Assembly: GCF_014205295.1 (NCBI RefSeq)
Contig: NZ_JACHNF010000001.1
Coordinates: forward strand, 1,860,001 to 1,924,000
Direction: 5' to 3'
DNA: 64,000 nt
DNA from: Kribbella solani
GTDB lineage: Bacteria; Actinomycetota; Actinomycetes; Propionibacteriales; Kribbellaceae
Shown: piece by piece, positions 19,588 through 28,518 of the stretch
Layout of the letters: every line of letters starts with the position of its first letter
Position numbering within the stretch: position 1 is the stretch's first letter
Notes under the pieces: generated by a model
What the model was told of the DNA's origin: nothing
Seen by the model: only the letters and a program-made list of their open reading frames with translations
The model's database searches: none
Translations under genes and position numbers: made by a program

Positions 19588-22500
19588 CTCCGGAGAAACC
19601 CGGCCTGGACAACGGGCTGACCGATGCCCTGGTCCGGACTCGGCGCTACTTCACCAAAGGCAAGGTCTCCGACGATCTGCGCACGCTCACGAAGGCAGGT
19701 GGCCGTGGCGCGGACGACTTCTACCGGGACCGCTGGAGTCACGACAAGGTCGTCCGGTCGACGCACGGGGTGAACTGCACCGGCTCCTGTTCGTGGAAGG
19801 TGTACGTCAAGGACGGCATCATCACCTGGGAGACGCAGCAAACGGACTACCCGTCGGTCGGACCGGACAAGCCGGAGTACGAACCACGCGGCTGTCCCCG
19901 GGGCGCCGCGTTCTCCTGGTACACGTACTCACCGACGCGGATTCGCTACCCGTACGTGCGGGGCGTACTGCTTGACCTCTATCGGCAGGCGAAGGCCGAG
20001 TTGCACGATCCGGTCGAAGCTTGGGCGAGCATTGTCGACAATCCTACGTTGGCGGCGCGGTACAAGGCGGCTCGTGGGAAGGGCGGGCTGGTTCGGGCGA
20101 CCTGGGACGAGGCGGTGGAGCTCGTCGCGGCCGCCTACGTGCACACGTTGAAGAAGTGGGGTCCGGATCGGATCGCCGGGTTCTCCCCCATTCCGGCGAT
20201 GTCGATGGTGTCGCACGCGTCCGGGGCGCGGTTCACGTCATTGATCGGCGGGACGATGCTGTCGTTCTACGACTGGTACGCCGATCTGCCGGTCGCGTCG
20301 CCGCAGGTGTTCGGGGATCAGACCGATGTACCGGAGTCGGGTGACTGGTGGGACGCCGGTTACCTGATCATGTGGGGCTCGAACCTGCCGGTCACCCGGA
20401 CGCCGGACGCGCACTGGATGGCGGAGGCGCGGTACCGCGGCCAGAAGGTCGTCGCGGTCGCGCCGGACTACGCGGACAACGTGAAGTTCGCGGACGAATG
20501 GTTGCCGGCGGCACCTGGTACGGACGGCGCGCTCGCGATGGCGATGGGGCACGTGATCCTGAAGGAGTTCTTCGTCGACCGGCAGACGCCGTACTTCGTC
20601 AACTACGTGAAGCACTACACCGATCTGCCGTACCTGATCCGGCTGGACGAAGCCGACGGCGGGTACCGGGCCGGCAAGTTCCTGACCGCCGCGGACCTCG
20701 GCGTGGAGGAGGAGAACGCCGCCTTCAAAACCGTTGTCCTCGATGCGGCCACCGGGCAGCCGGTGGTGCCGAACGGATCGCTCGGCCATCGCTTCGGCGA
20801 GGCCGGGAAGGGCAAGTGGAACCTGGACCTCGGCAGCACCGATCCGCTACTCACCCTTGCGGGTACGGAAACCGGATCTGTCGTTGTGCAACTGGCGCGG
20901 TTTGATGGTGGGACCGAGGCGGGCGTGTTGTCGCGCGGCGTTCCGGTGCGGCGGGTTGCCGGCCAATTGGTGACCACTGTCTACGATCTGATGCTCGCGC
21001 AGTACGGCGTCGCGCGGGCGGGGTTGCCGGGTGATTGGCCGGCTTCGTACGACGACCGCACCCCGTACACGCCTGCCTGGCAGGAGTCCATCACCGGTGT
21101 ACCGGCGGCCGCGGCGGCGCGGATCGCCCGTGAGTTCGCGCGGAACGCCGCGGACAGCAAGGGCCGCTCGATGATCGTGATGGGCGCCGGAACCAACCAC
21201 TGGTTCCATTCCGACACCATCTATCGCGCGTTCCTGGCCTTGACCACGCTCACCGGTTGTCAGGGCGTGAACGGCGGCGGCTGGGCGCACTACGTCGGTC
21301 AGGAGAAATGCCGCCCGATCACCGGCTGGGCCCAATTGGCCTTCGCGCTCGACTGGACCCGGCCGCCCCGCCAGATGATCCAGACCGCCTATTGGTATCT
21401 GCACACCGACCAATTCCGCTACGACCATTTCACCACCGACACCTTCTCGGCAACCCGAGGAGGAATAGCCGGCAAGACCACCGCGGATCTGATTGCACTG
21501 AGCGCCCGCCTCGGGTGGATGCCGTCTTATCCGACGTTCGACCGGAATCCGCATCAGCTTGCCGATGAGGCGGCCGCCGCCGGCCGGTCCGTGGGTGATT
21601 ATGTGGTGGATCAGCTGAAGTCCGGTGAGCTGCGGTTCGCCTGTGAGGATCCGGATTCACCGGAGAACTTTCCACGGATTCTTTCGATCTGGCGGGCCAA
21701 TCTGCTCGGCTCGTCCGCGAAGGGCAACGAGTACTTCCTCGAACACCTCCTCGGCGCCGGCTCCTCGCTGCGCGCGAGCGAAGGCGTCCACCCGGAGGAG
21801 CTCGAATGGCACGACCAGGCACCCCGCGGCAAGCTGGATCTCCTGCTCACCCTGGATTTCCGCCAGACCAGCACGACCCTGTTCTCCGACGTGGTGCTGC
21901 CCGCGGCAACCTGGTACGAGAAGCACGATCTCAACACCACGGACATGCACCCGTTCGTACACTCCTTCAATCCCGCGATCGCCCCGCCCTGGCAAACCCG
22001 GACCGACTGGGACGCCTGGCAGACCATCGCCGAAAAGTTCAGCGAATTGGCCCGGACCCACCTCGGCATACGAAGAGACCTGGTCGCCGTACCGCTCCTG
22101 CACGACACCCCGGACGCATTGGCCACCCCGCACGGAATCGTTCGTGACTGGAAAGCCGGTGACTGCGAACCGATCCCCGGCGTGACCATGCCAAAGATTG
22201 TCGAAGTCGAACGTGACTACCCCGCGGTCGCCGCGAAAATGGCCGCGCTCGGCCCGTTGATGGAGAAACTCGGCGCGACCACCAAAGGCGTCACGTACGA
22301 CGAATCCGCCTCGGTCGACTACCTCCGCGCCAAGAACGGCACGATCCGCGGCGGGCCCGCCGACGGCCGGCCATCCCTGCGTCGCGACATCCACGCCTGC
22401 GAAACCATCCTCGCCCTGTCCGGTACGACCAACGGCCGCCTCGCCACCGAAGGCTTCAAGACCCTCGAAACGCGGGTCGGCAAACCGCTGCACGACCTGG

Positions 22501-23246
22501 CCGCCGAACACGAAGGCAAGCAGATCACCTTCGCCGACACCCAGGCCGCGCCCGTTCCGGTGATCACCTCACCCGAATGGTCCGGCTCGGAAGCGGGCGG
22601 CCGCCGCTACTCCCCCTTCACGATCAACGTCGAGCGGCTGAAACCCTGGCACACTCTCACCGGCCGCCAGCACTTCTTCCTGGACCACGACTGGATGGCC
22701 GAGCTGGGCGAGAACCTGCCCGTCTACCGGCCACCGCTCGACATGAGCGCGCTCTTCGCGGAGCCGGAGCTCGGCACGCTGACCGAGCACGGCCTGACCG
22801 TTCGGTACCTGACCCCGCACAACAAGTGGTCGATCCACTCGGAGTACCAGGACAACCTGTTCATGCTCTCGCTCAGTCGCGGCGGGCAGACGATCTGGAT
22901 AAGTGACCAGGACGCGGCCAAGGCCGGGATCGCGGACCACGACTGGATCGAGGCGGTGAACCGGAACGGGGTCGTGGTCGCGCGGGCGATCGTCTCGCAC
23001 CGGATGCCCGAAGGCACGGTGTACATGCACCACGCGCAGGACCGGCTGATCGACGTACCGCTGGCCGAAACGTCCAAGAAGCGCGGCGGGATTCACAACT
23101 CGCTGACCAGGTTGCTGATCAAACCGTCGCATCTGATCGGCGGGTACGCGCAACTTTCCTTCGCCTTCAACTACCTCGGCCCGACCGGGAACCAGCGCGA
23201 CGAGGTGACGGTCATCCGCCGGCGCTCGCAGGAGGTGACGTACTAG
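19584..23246 (+). CDS. narG: Respiratory nitrate reductase alpha subunit
   Basis: A 1220-aa molybdopterin-guanine-dinucleotide subunit that reduces nitrate to nitrite on the cytoplasmic face. The FS0 cluster ligands are in HGVNCTGSCSW with CPRGAAFSW (His and Cys, typical of NarG), and the Asp that binds molybdenum lies in SFYDWYADLPVASPQ. ATG 19584 overlaps the narK stop and follows GAGGGAG. It is the first enzyme gene of narGHJI. Confidence 0.98.
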   Translation: MTPEKPGLDNGLTDALVRTRRYFTKGKVSDDLRTLTKAGGRGADDFYRDRWSHDKVVRSTHGVNCTGSCSWKVYVKDGIITWETQQTDYPSVGPDKPEYEPRGCPRGAAFSWYTYSPTRIRYPYVRGVLLDLYRQAKAELHDPVEAWASIVDNPTLAARYKAARGKGGLVRATWDEAVELVAAAYVHTLKKWGPDRIAGFSPIPAMSMVSHASGARFTSLIGGTMLSFYDWYADLPVASPQVFGDQTDVPESGDWWDAGYLIMWGSNLPVTRTPDAHWMAEARYRGQKVVAVAPDYADNVKFADEWLPAAPGTDGALAMAMGHVILKEFFVDRQTPYFVNYVKHYTDLPYLIRLDEADGGYRAGKFLTAADLGVEEENAAFKTVVLDAATGQPVVPNGSLGHRFGEAGKGKWNLDLGSTDPLLTLAGTETGSVVVQLARFDGGTEAGVLSRGVPVRRVAGQLVTTVYDLMLAQYGVARAGLPGDWPASYDDRTPYTPAWQESITGVPAAAAARIAREFARNAADSKGRSMIVMGAGTNHWFHSDTIYRAFLALTTLTGCQGVNGGGWAHYVGQEKCRPITGWAQLAFALDWTRPPRQMIQTAYWYLHTDQFRYDHFTTDTFSATRGGIAGKTTADLIALSARLGWMPSYPTFDRNPHQLADEAAAAGRSVGDYVVDQLKSGELRFACEDPDSPENFPRILSIWRANLLGSSAKGNEYFLEHLLGAGSSLRASEGVHPEELEWHDQAPRGKLDLLLTLDFRQTSTTLFSDVVLPAATWYEKHDLNTTDMHPFVHSFNPAIAPPWQTRTDWDAWQTIAEKFSELARTHLGIRRDLVAVPLLHDTPDALATPHGIVRDWKAGDCEPIPGVTMPKIVEVERDYPAVAAKMAALGPLMEKLGATTKGVTYDESASVDYLRAKNGTIRGGPADGRPSLRRDIHACETILALSGTTNGRLATEGFKTLETRVGKPLHDLAAEHEGKQITFADTQAAPVPVITSPEWSGSEAGGRRYSPFTINVERLKPWHTLTGRQHFFLDHDWMAELGENLPVYRPPLDMSALFAEPELGTLTEHGLTVRYLTPHNKWSIHSEYQDNLFMLSLSRGGQTIWISDQDAAKAGIADHDWIEAVNRNGVVVARAIVSHRMPEGTVYMHHAQDRLIDVPLAETSKKRGGIHNSLTRLLIKPSHLIGGYAQLSFAFNYLGPTGNQRDEVTVIRRRSQEVTY

Positions 23247-24866
23247 ATGCGCGTGATGGCCCAGATGGCGATGGTGATGAACCTGGACAAGTGCATCGGG
23301 TGCCACACCTGCTCGGTCACCTGCAAACAGGCCTGGACCAACCGGACCGGCACCGAGTACGTGTGGTTCAACAACGTCGAGACGCGCCCCGGACAGGGCT
23401 ATCCGCGGACGTACGAGGACCAGGAGAACTGGAAGGGCGGCTGGACGCTCAACCGCCGCGGCCGGCTCAGCCTCAAGGCCGGCGGCCGGATCCGCAAATT
23501 GTTGACAATCTTCTCGAACCCGAAGCTGCCGGCCCTGGACGACTACTACGAGCCCTGGACCTACGACTACGCCACCCTCACCGAAGCGCCCGCACAGCAG
23601 CACACGCCGGTCGCCCGGCCGAAGTCGCTGATCACCGGGCAGGACACCAAGATCACCTGGTCGGCGAACTGGGACGACGACCTCGGCGGCTCGGCCGCGA
23701 CCGCCGAGCGGGACCCGATCCTGCGGAAGATCGGCGACAAGGTCCGGTTCGAGTTCGAGCAGACGTTCATGTTCTACCTGCCCCGGATCTGCGAGCACTG
23801 CCTGAACCCGTCGTGCGCCGCGTCCTGCCCGAGCGGCGCGATCTACAAGCGCAGCGAGGACGGCATCGTGCTGGTCGATCAGGACCGGTGCCGCGGCTGG
23901 CGGATGTGCATCTCCGGCTGCCCGTACAAGAAGGTCTACTTCAACCATCGGACCGGCAAGGCGGAGAAGTGCACGTTCTGCTTCCCGCGGGTCGAGGTCG
24001 GAATGCCGACGGTGTGCGCGGAGACCTGCGTCGGCCGGCTGCGGTACATCGGCCTGCTGCTGTACGACGCCGACCGAGTTCTGGAGGCCGCGTCCGTGAC
24101 CGACGAGCACGACCTGTACGAGGCGCAACGATCCATCTTGCTGGACCCGAACGATCCGGACGTGATCCGCGCCGCCGAGCGGGAAGGCATTCCGCACGAC
24201 TGGATCGAGGCGGCGCGGCGCTCCCCCGTACACGCCTTGATCAATCGGTACCAGGTGGCGCTGCCGTTGCATCCGGAGTACCGCACGATGCCGATGGTCT
24301 GGTACATCCCGCCGCTGTCGCCGGTGGTCGACGTCGTACGCGAGACCGGCGAGGACGCGGAGCGGCGGGAGAACCTGTTCGCCGCGATCGACGCCTTGCG
24401 GATCCCGATCGAGTACCTGGCCGAACTGTTCACCGCGGGCGAGGTCGCGCCGGTCGACCGGGTGCTGCGCAAGCTGGCCGCGATGCGCTCGTACCTGCGC
24501 GATCTCAACCTGGGCCGTGATCCGGACGCGACGATCCCGGCGGCGGTCGGGATGAGCGAGGAGGACCTGTACGAGATGTACCGGCTGCTCGCGCTGGCCA
24601 AGTACGACGAGCGGTACGTGATCCCGCCAGCGCACCCGGAGGCGTACCAGCAGGCGCATGATCTTGAGGAGCTGGCCTGCTCGCTGGACTACGAGGGCGG
24701 TCCGGGGATGAGCCCGTTCGGCGAGGGCTCTGGCGCACAGACGCCGCTGGCGGTGGAGAACTTCAGGGAGCTGAAGGACCGGCAGACCGCCGACCGGGTG
24801 AACCTGCTCAACTGGGACGGAAACGGCCGACCGGACGGGTTGTTCCCGCCGAAGGACAAGCCATGA
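23247..24866 (+). CDS. narH: Respiratory nitrate reductase beta subunit
   Basis: A 539-aa iron-sulfur electron-transfer subunit. Four cysteine groups are visible: CIGCHTCSVTCKQAW (residues 16-30), CEHCLNPSCAASCP, CRGWRMCISGCPYKK and CTFCFPRVEVGMPTVCAETC. The Trp in CRGW is the known replacement that makes one centre a [3Fe-4S] cluster in NarH. Its ATG directly follows the narG stop with no gap. Confidence 0.98.
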   Translation: MRVMAQMAMVMNLDKCIGCHTCSVTCKQAWTNRTGTEYVWFNNVETRPGQGYPRTYEDQENWKGGWTLNRRGRLSLKAGGRIRKLLTIFSNPKLPALDDYYEPWTYDYATLTEAPAQQHTPVARPKSLITGQDTKITWSANWDDDLGGSAATAERDPILRKIGDKVRFEFEQTFMFYLPRICEHCLNPSCAASCPSGAIYKRSEDGIVLVDQDRCRGWRMCISGCPYKKVYFNHRTGKAEKCTFCFPRVEVGMPTVCAETCVGRLRYIGLLLYDADRVLEAASVTDEHDLYEAQRSILLDPNDPDVIRAAEREGIPHDWIEAARRSPVHALINRYQVALPLHPEYRTMPMVWYIPPLSPVVDVVRETGEDAERRENLFAAIDALRIPIEYLAELFTAGEVAPVDRVLRKLAAMRSYLRDLNLGRDPDATIPAAVGMSEEDLYEMYRLLALAKYDERYVIPPAHPEAYQQAHDLEELACSLDYEGGPGMSPFGEGSGAQTPLAVENFRELKDRQTADRVNLLNWDGNGRPDGLFPPKDKP

Positions 24867-25495
24867 GGTACCCGAAGCTGGCACTGCCGGCACACCAGCT
24901 GACCATCGCCTGGCAGACCGCCTCGCTCGTCCTCGACTATCCGGACGAGGCGCTGACCGAACGGCTGCCGTTGATCCGCCGCGCGGTCGCCGAGCTCCCC
25001 CGCGAGCTCGCGGATCCACTGGGCGCGACGGTGGAACAGCTTGCCGCCGGCAACCTTTCCCAGCTTCAGCAGCGGTACGTCGAGACCTTCGACAACCGCC
25101 GGCGCCACAACCTGTACCTCACGTACTTCGCCCACGGCGACACCCGGCGCCGCGGCGTGGCCCTGCTCCGGTTCAAGCAGGCCTATCTGCGCGCCGGGTT
25201 CGTGCTCGACGAGTCCGAGCTGCCGGATCATCTGTGTGTCGTGCTGGAGTTCGCCGCGACCGTCGACCAGCAACTCGGGCAACGGCTGCTGCTCGATCAC
25301 CGCGCCGGCCTCGAACTGCTCCGGATCGCGCTGGCCGAGGCGGATTCCCCGTGGTTCGGGGCGGTTCAAGCGGTGACCGCATCGCTTCCACCGCTGGTCG
25401 GCGACGAGCGGGACGCGATCGCGCGGCTCGCGGCCGAGGGTCCGCCTCGGGAAGAAGTCGGACTCACGCCGTACGCGATCGGTGGCCCACGATGA
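24863..25495 (+). CDS. narJ: Nitrate reductase assembly chaperone
   Basis: A 210-aa TorD-like helical chaperone needed to insert the molybdenum cofactor into NarG. The segments LDYPDEALTERLPLI, YVETFDNRRRHNLYLTYF (the NarJ Tyr-Val-x-x-Phe-Asp motif) and GDTRRRGVALLRFK fit the family. It overlaps narH by 4 bp and narI by 4 bp. Confidence 0.95.
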   Translation: MRYPKLALPAHQLTIAWQTASLVLDYPDEALTERLPLIRRAVAELPRELADPLGATVEQLAAGNLSQLQQRYVETFDNRRRHNLYLTYFAHGDTRRRGVALLRFKQAYLRAGFVLDESELPDHLCVVLEFAATVDQQLGQRLLLDHRAGLELLRIALAEADSPWFGAVQAVTASLPPLVGDERDAIARLAAEGPPREEVGLTPYAIGGPR

Positions 25496-26211
25496 AGCAG
25501 CTGCTCTGGGTGGTGTACCCGTACATCTGCCTGACGATCTTCGTCGCCGGACACATCTGGCGGTACCGGTACGACAAGTTCGGCTGGACCACGCGCTCGT
25601 CGCAACTGTACGAGAACCGGCTGCTGCGGATCGGCAGCCCGCTGTTCCACTTCGGCATCCTGGCGGTGTTCCTCGGGCACGTGATGGGCCTCGGCATCCC
25701 GAAGTCCTGGACCGAAGCGATCGGCGTCTCCGAAGGGCTGTACCACTTCCTCGCCGTCTCGATCGGCGCGATCGCGGGCTTCTGCACCCTGGCCGGCCTG
25801 ACCATCCTGATCTACCGGCGGCGTACGGTCGGCCCGGTGTTCTCCGCGACCACCCGGATGGACAAGCTGATGTACGTCTTCCTCGCCGCGGTCATCCTGC
25901 TCGGCCTGGCGAACACCGTGATCGCGAACCTCGTCGGCCACTACGACTACCGCGAAGGCGTATCGATCTGGTTCCGCGGCATCTTCCGGTTCCAGTTGCA
26001 CCCTGACCTGATGGCCGCCGCGCCGCTCACCTTCCAGTTGCACGGGCTGGTCGCGATCACGCTGTTCGCACTGTGGCCGTTCACTCGGCTCGTACATGTG
26101 TTCAGCGCGCCGCTCGGGTACCTGACTCGGCCGTACATCGTCTACCGCAGTCGCGACGCGCGCCCGGTCTCGCACAGCCCGCGCCGCGGCTGGGACACAC
26201 CCGCCCGCTGA
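25492..26211 (+). CDS. narI: Respiratory nitrate reductase gamma subunit (cytochrome b)
   Basis: A 239-aa membrane protein with five hydrophobic helices that binds two b hemes and oxidises menaquinol. Probable heme-ligand histidines are in FHFGILAVFLGHVMG and LHGLVAITLFALWPFTRLVH. ATG 25492 overlaps the narJ stop. It is the last gene of narKGHJI and is convergent with the response regulator gene, from which it is separated by a short tandem repeat. Confidence 0.96.
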   Translation: MKQLLWVVYPYICLTIFVAGHIWRYRYDKFGWTTRSSQLYENRLLRIGSPLFHFGILAVFLGHVMGLGIPKSWTEAIGVSEGLYHFLAVSIGAIAGFCTLAGLTILIYRRRTVGPVFSATTRMDKLMYVFLAAVILLGLANTVIANLVGHYDYREGVSIWFRGIFRFQLHPDLMAAAPLTFQLHGLVAITLFALWPFTRLVHVFSAPLGYLTRPYIVYRSRDARPVSHSPRRGWDTPAR

Positions 26212-26213
26212 TC

Positions 26214-26262
26214 CAGGGCTCGATCAGGTTCAGGGCTCGATCAGGTTCAGGGCTCGATCAGG
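26214..26262. repeat. 17-bp tandem repeat at the end of the response regulator gene
   Basis: Unit CAGGGCTCGATCAGGTT occurs at 26214-26230 and 26231-26247, with a 15-nt partial copy at 26248-26262. The last copy holds the final codons and stop of the minus-strand NarL-like gene; the others lie after the stop. It looks like slippage that duplicated a gene end between convergent genes. Confidence 0.85.
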
Positions 26263-26891
26263 CCGGCGCGGATCGCGTACCGGGTCAGTTCGGTGCGGTC
26301 GCGCATGCCGAGCTTCTGCAGGATGTTCGCCCGGTGGCGTTCGACGGTCTTGATGCTGATCGTCAGCATGCCGGCGATCTCCTTGGACGGATGGCCCTCG
26401 GCGATCAGCTTCACGACCTCGTCCTCGCGGTCGGTCAGCACCTGGCCGGGCACTCGCTCACCGCGCCGGACCCGCTCGACGTAGTCCCGGACCAGCGTGC
26501 TCATCACCCCCGGATACAGGAAGGATTCGCCCCGGCCGGCCGCGCGGCAGGCGTCGACCAGGTCGCGGTCGGCCACCGATTTGAGTACGTATCCGCTCGC
26601 GCCGGCTTTCAGCGCGGCGAAGAAGTACTGCTCGTTGTCGTACATCGACAGCATCAGCATCCGCGGCGGTTCGCGCCGCCGTGACAGCTCGCGCGCCGCC
26701 TGCAGCCCGGTCATCCGCGGCATCTGGACGTCGAGAACAGCGAGATCCACCGGCGTACTCCGGAACAGCTCCAGCGCCTCGGCGCCGTCCCCGGCTTCCG
26801 CGACGACCTCAAGGTCCGGTTCGTTGTCGAGGATCAGGCGCACGCCACGGCGTACCAGCGCGTGGTCGTCGGCCAGCAGAATCCGGATCAC
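26247..26891 (-). CDS. NarL/FixJ-family response regulator
   Basis: A 214-aa two-component regulator. The receiver has the acidic pocket ADDH, phospho-acceptor Asp in VLDVQMPRMTG, Ser in MLSMYD and Lys in GYVLKSV. The C-terminal LuxR helix-turn-helix is LTDREDEVVKLIAEGHPSKE and KTVERHRANILQKLG. It overlaps the kinase gene by 4 bp. Placement beside narKGHJI suggests it controls nitrate or oxygen response, by inference. Confidence 0.93.
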   Translation of the reverse strand: MIRILLADDHALVRRGVRLILDNEPDLEVVAEAGDGAEALELFRSTPVDLAVLDVQMPRMTGLQAARELSRRREPPRMLMLSMYDNEQYFFAALKAGASGYVLKSVADRDLVDACRAAGRGESFLYPGVMSTLVRDYVERVRRGERVPGQVLTDREDEVVKLIAEGHPSKEIAGMLTISIKTVERHRANILQKLGMRDRTELTRYAIRAGLIEP

Positions 26892-27829
26892 CCGGCCTCC
26901 AACGGAACTCGCAGCCGGACCGACGTACCCGTCTCGCCGGGGCCGACGGTCAGCTCGGCGCCGATCAGCAGGGCGCGCTCGCGCATGCCCCGGATGCCCG
27001 TGCCTTCTTCGGCGCCCCGGAGACCGTTGCCGTCGTCATCGACCGACAGGACCACCGCCGCGCCCTGACGGTGCAGCGAAAGCCGCACGGTACGGGCCTG
27101 CGCGTGGCGGGCCGCGTTCGTCAACGCTTCCTGCGCGACGCGATAGATCACCAACTCCCGCTCCGATCCGAGCTCGGGCAGTCCCGGCGAGGTGACGCGG
27201 CGTACCTGCAGCCCGTGCGCCGAAAAGTCGGTCGCCAGCGCGGCAAGCGCACTCTGCAAACCAAGATCCTCCAGTACGCCCGGGCGCAGCCGCCGCGCGA
27301 CGCCACGTACCTCATCGAGGGTCGCCCGTGCGGTCTCCTGCACTTCTTCCAGTGCCTGCCGCAGCTTGGGCGGCGTACCCGCCTCGAGTCCTTTCAGGCC
27401 TAGCAGCACGGCGGTGAGACCCTGGCCGATCTCGTCGTGCAGCTCGCGCGCGATCCGGTGCCGCTCGGCCTCCTGCGCCGCCAGTGCCTTCGCGTTGCTG
27501 CGGCCGCGCTCGCTTTCCAGCCGATCGAGCATCGCGTTGAAACCTTGAACGAGATGACCGACCGCTCCCCCGCCGGCCTCGGACAACCGCTTCCCGGGGC
27601 GTTGCAGGTCGACCGTGTCCATCAACCGAACGAGCCGGTCGAGCGGGGCGAGACTGGTCCGGAGCAGGATCGAGTTGAGTACGACGATCGCGATCAGTCC
27701 GACGACCAGGATCACGGCTTCGGACTGCAGCACGGTCGCGGAGACCGTCACCGGGGCCAGCGCCAAGGCGGTGGTCCCGGCAACGAACATCAGCCCGTTG
27801 ATCAGGCAAACCCGCCAGTACAAAGGCAT
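26888..27829 (-). CDS. NarX/DesK-type sensor histidine kinase
   Basis: About 313 aa. Two membrane helices lie near the start with only a very short extracytoplasmic loop, then a HAMP-like segment, a HisKA_3 dimerisation box (ELHDEIGQGLTAVLLGL, phospho-His) and an ATPase domain with ALTNAARHAQA (N box), VDDDGNGLRG and GTGIRGMRERA. I chose ATG 27829, with GGGAG 5 nt upstream; ATG 27862 in frame is an alternative. The lack of a periplasmic sensor suggests it reads a membrane or intracellular signal. It is coupled to the downstream regulator gene. Confidence 0.9.
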   Translation of the reverse strand: MPLYWRVCLINGLMFVAGTTALALAPVTVSATVLQSEAVILVVGLIAIVVLNSILLRTSLAPLDRLVRLMDTVDLQRPGKRLSEAGGGAVGHLVQGFNAMLDRLESERGRSNAKALAAQEAERHRIARELHDEIGQGLTAVLLGLKGLEAGTPPKLRQALEEVQETARATLDEVRGVARRLRPGVLEDLGLQSALAALATDFSAHGLQVRRVTSPGLPELGSERELVIYRVAQEALTNAARHAQARTVRLSLHRQGAAVVLSVDDDGNGLRGAEEGTGIRGMRERALLIGAELTVGPGETGTSVRLRVPLEAG

Positions 27830-27972
27830 TCCGGCTCCCGTCTTCACTCCTCCAGCGTCCATCAGCGACGTCCTCGTTGTCCATTCACGGCGGCGAAAGT
27901 GGGTGCTGGCACTCATTTCGCCACCGTTGGCCGAACAGCAGACTGGAGCCGCGGACATCTCCGGGAGGCAGG

Positions 27973-28518
27973 ATGCAGCACGCGACAGTTGACCTTTGGG
28001 CCGGCGAACCAGCGGCCGCTTATCCGTTGGTGGTGCTGGCGGTGCTCGCTGTGGTGGCGGCCGTCGAGCCGCGGATCGTCCCGCGCGACCGCTGGCTCGT
28101 CGTACTGCGGTCCGGCCTGGTCCGCCGCGTGCTCGCCACCGGAGTTAGCGTACGGATCCCGCTGCTGGAGTCGTACGTGTGGATCGCCCGCGGGCGTACG
28201 CGCCGGCCGTTGACCGTGACCGCGCGTACCGGCGACGGCACCGAGGTCCGCGTCGCGGCCGAAACCATCATCGAGGTCGTCGACCCGCTCGCCGCGATCC
28301 AGCTCTCGCTCACGCCGGTAGATCTCGCGCTCGACGAGACCGAACGAGCGTTGCGCCAACTGATCGCCCGGCACGACGTGGTTTCGCTCGCCGCGCTGCG
28401 GACCTGCACGGTCCCGGTCGACGTACCAGGCGTCGTGATCGGTGAGCTCGAGCTCGGGAAGGTCGAGCTCGAGCTCACCCCACAGGCGATCCGCTCGGTC
28501 GCGGATCAGACGAAGTAG
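27973..28518 (+). CDS. SPFH/Band-7-like (slipin-type) protein
   Basis: A 181-aa protein with one N-terminal membrane helix (AYPLVVLAVLAVVAAVEPRI) followed by a short SPFH-like domain: RWLVVLRSGLVRRVLATGVS and VRIPLLESYVWIARGRTRR resemble the start of stomatin domains. It lacks the long coiled-coil tail of full slipins. ATG 27973 has GGGAGG just upstream. It is divergent from the kinase gene and its end overlaps the convergent permease gene by 13 bp. Function unknown. Confidence 0.75.
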   Translation: MQHATVDLWAGEPAAAYPLVVLAVLAVVAAVEPRIVPRDRWLVVLRSGLVRRVLATGVSVRIPLLESYVWIARGRTRRPLTVTARTGDGTEVRVAAETIIEVVDPLAAIQLSLTPVDLALDETERALRQLIARHDVVSLAALRTCTVPVDVPGVVIGELELGKVELELTPQAIRSVADQTK

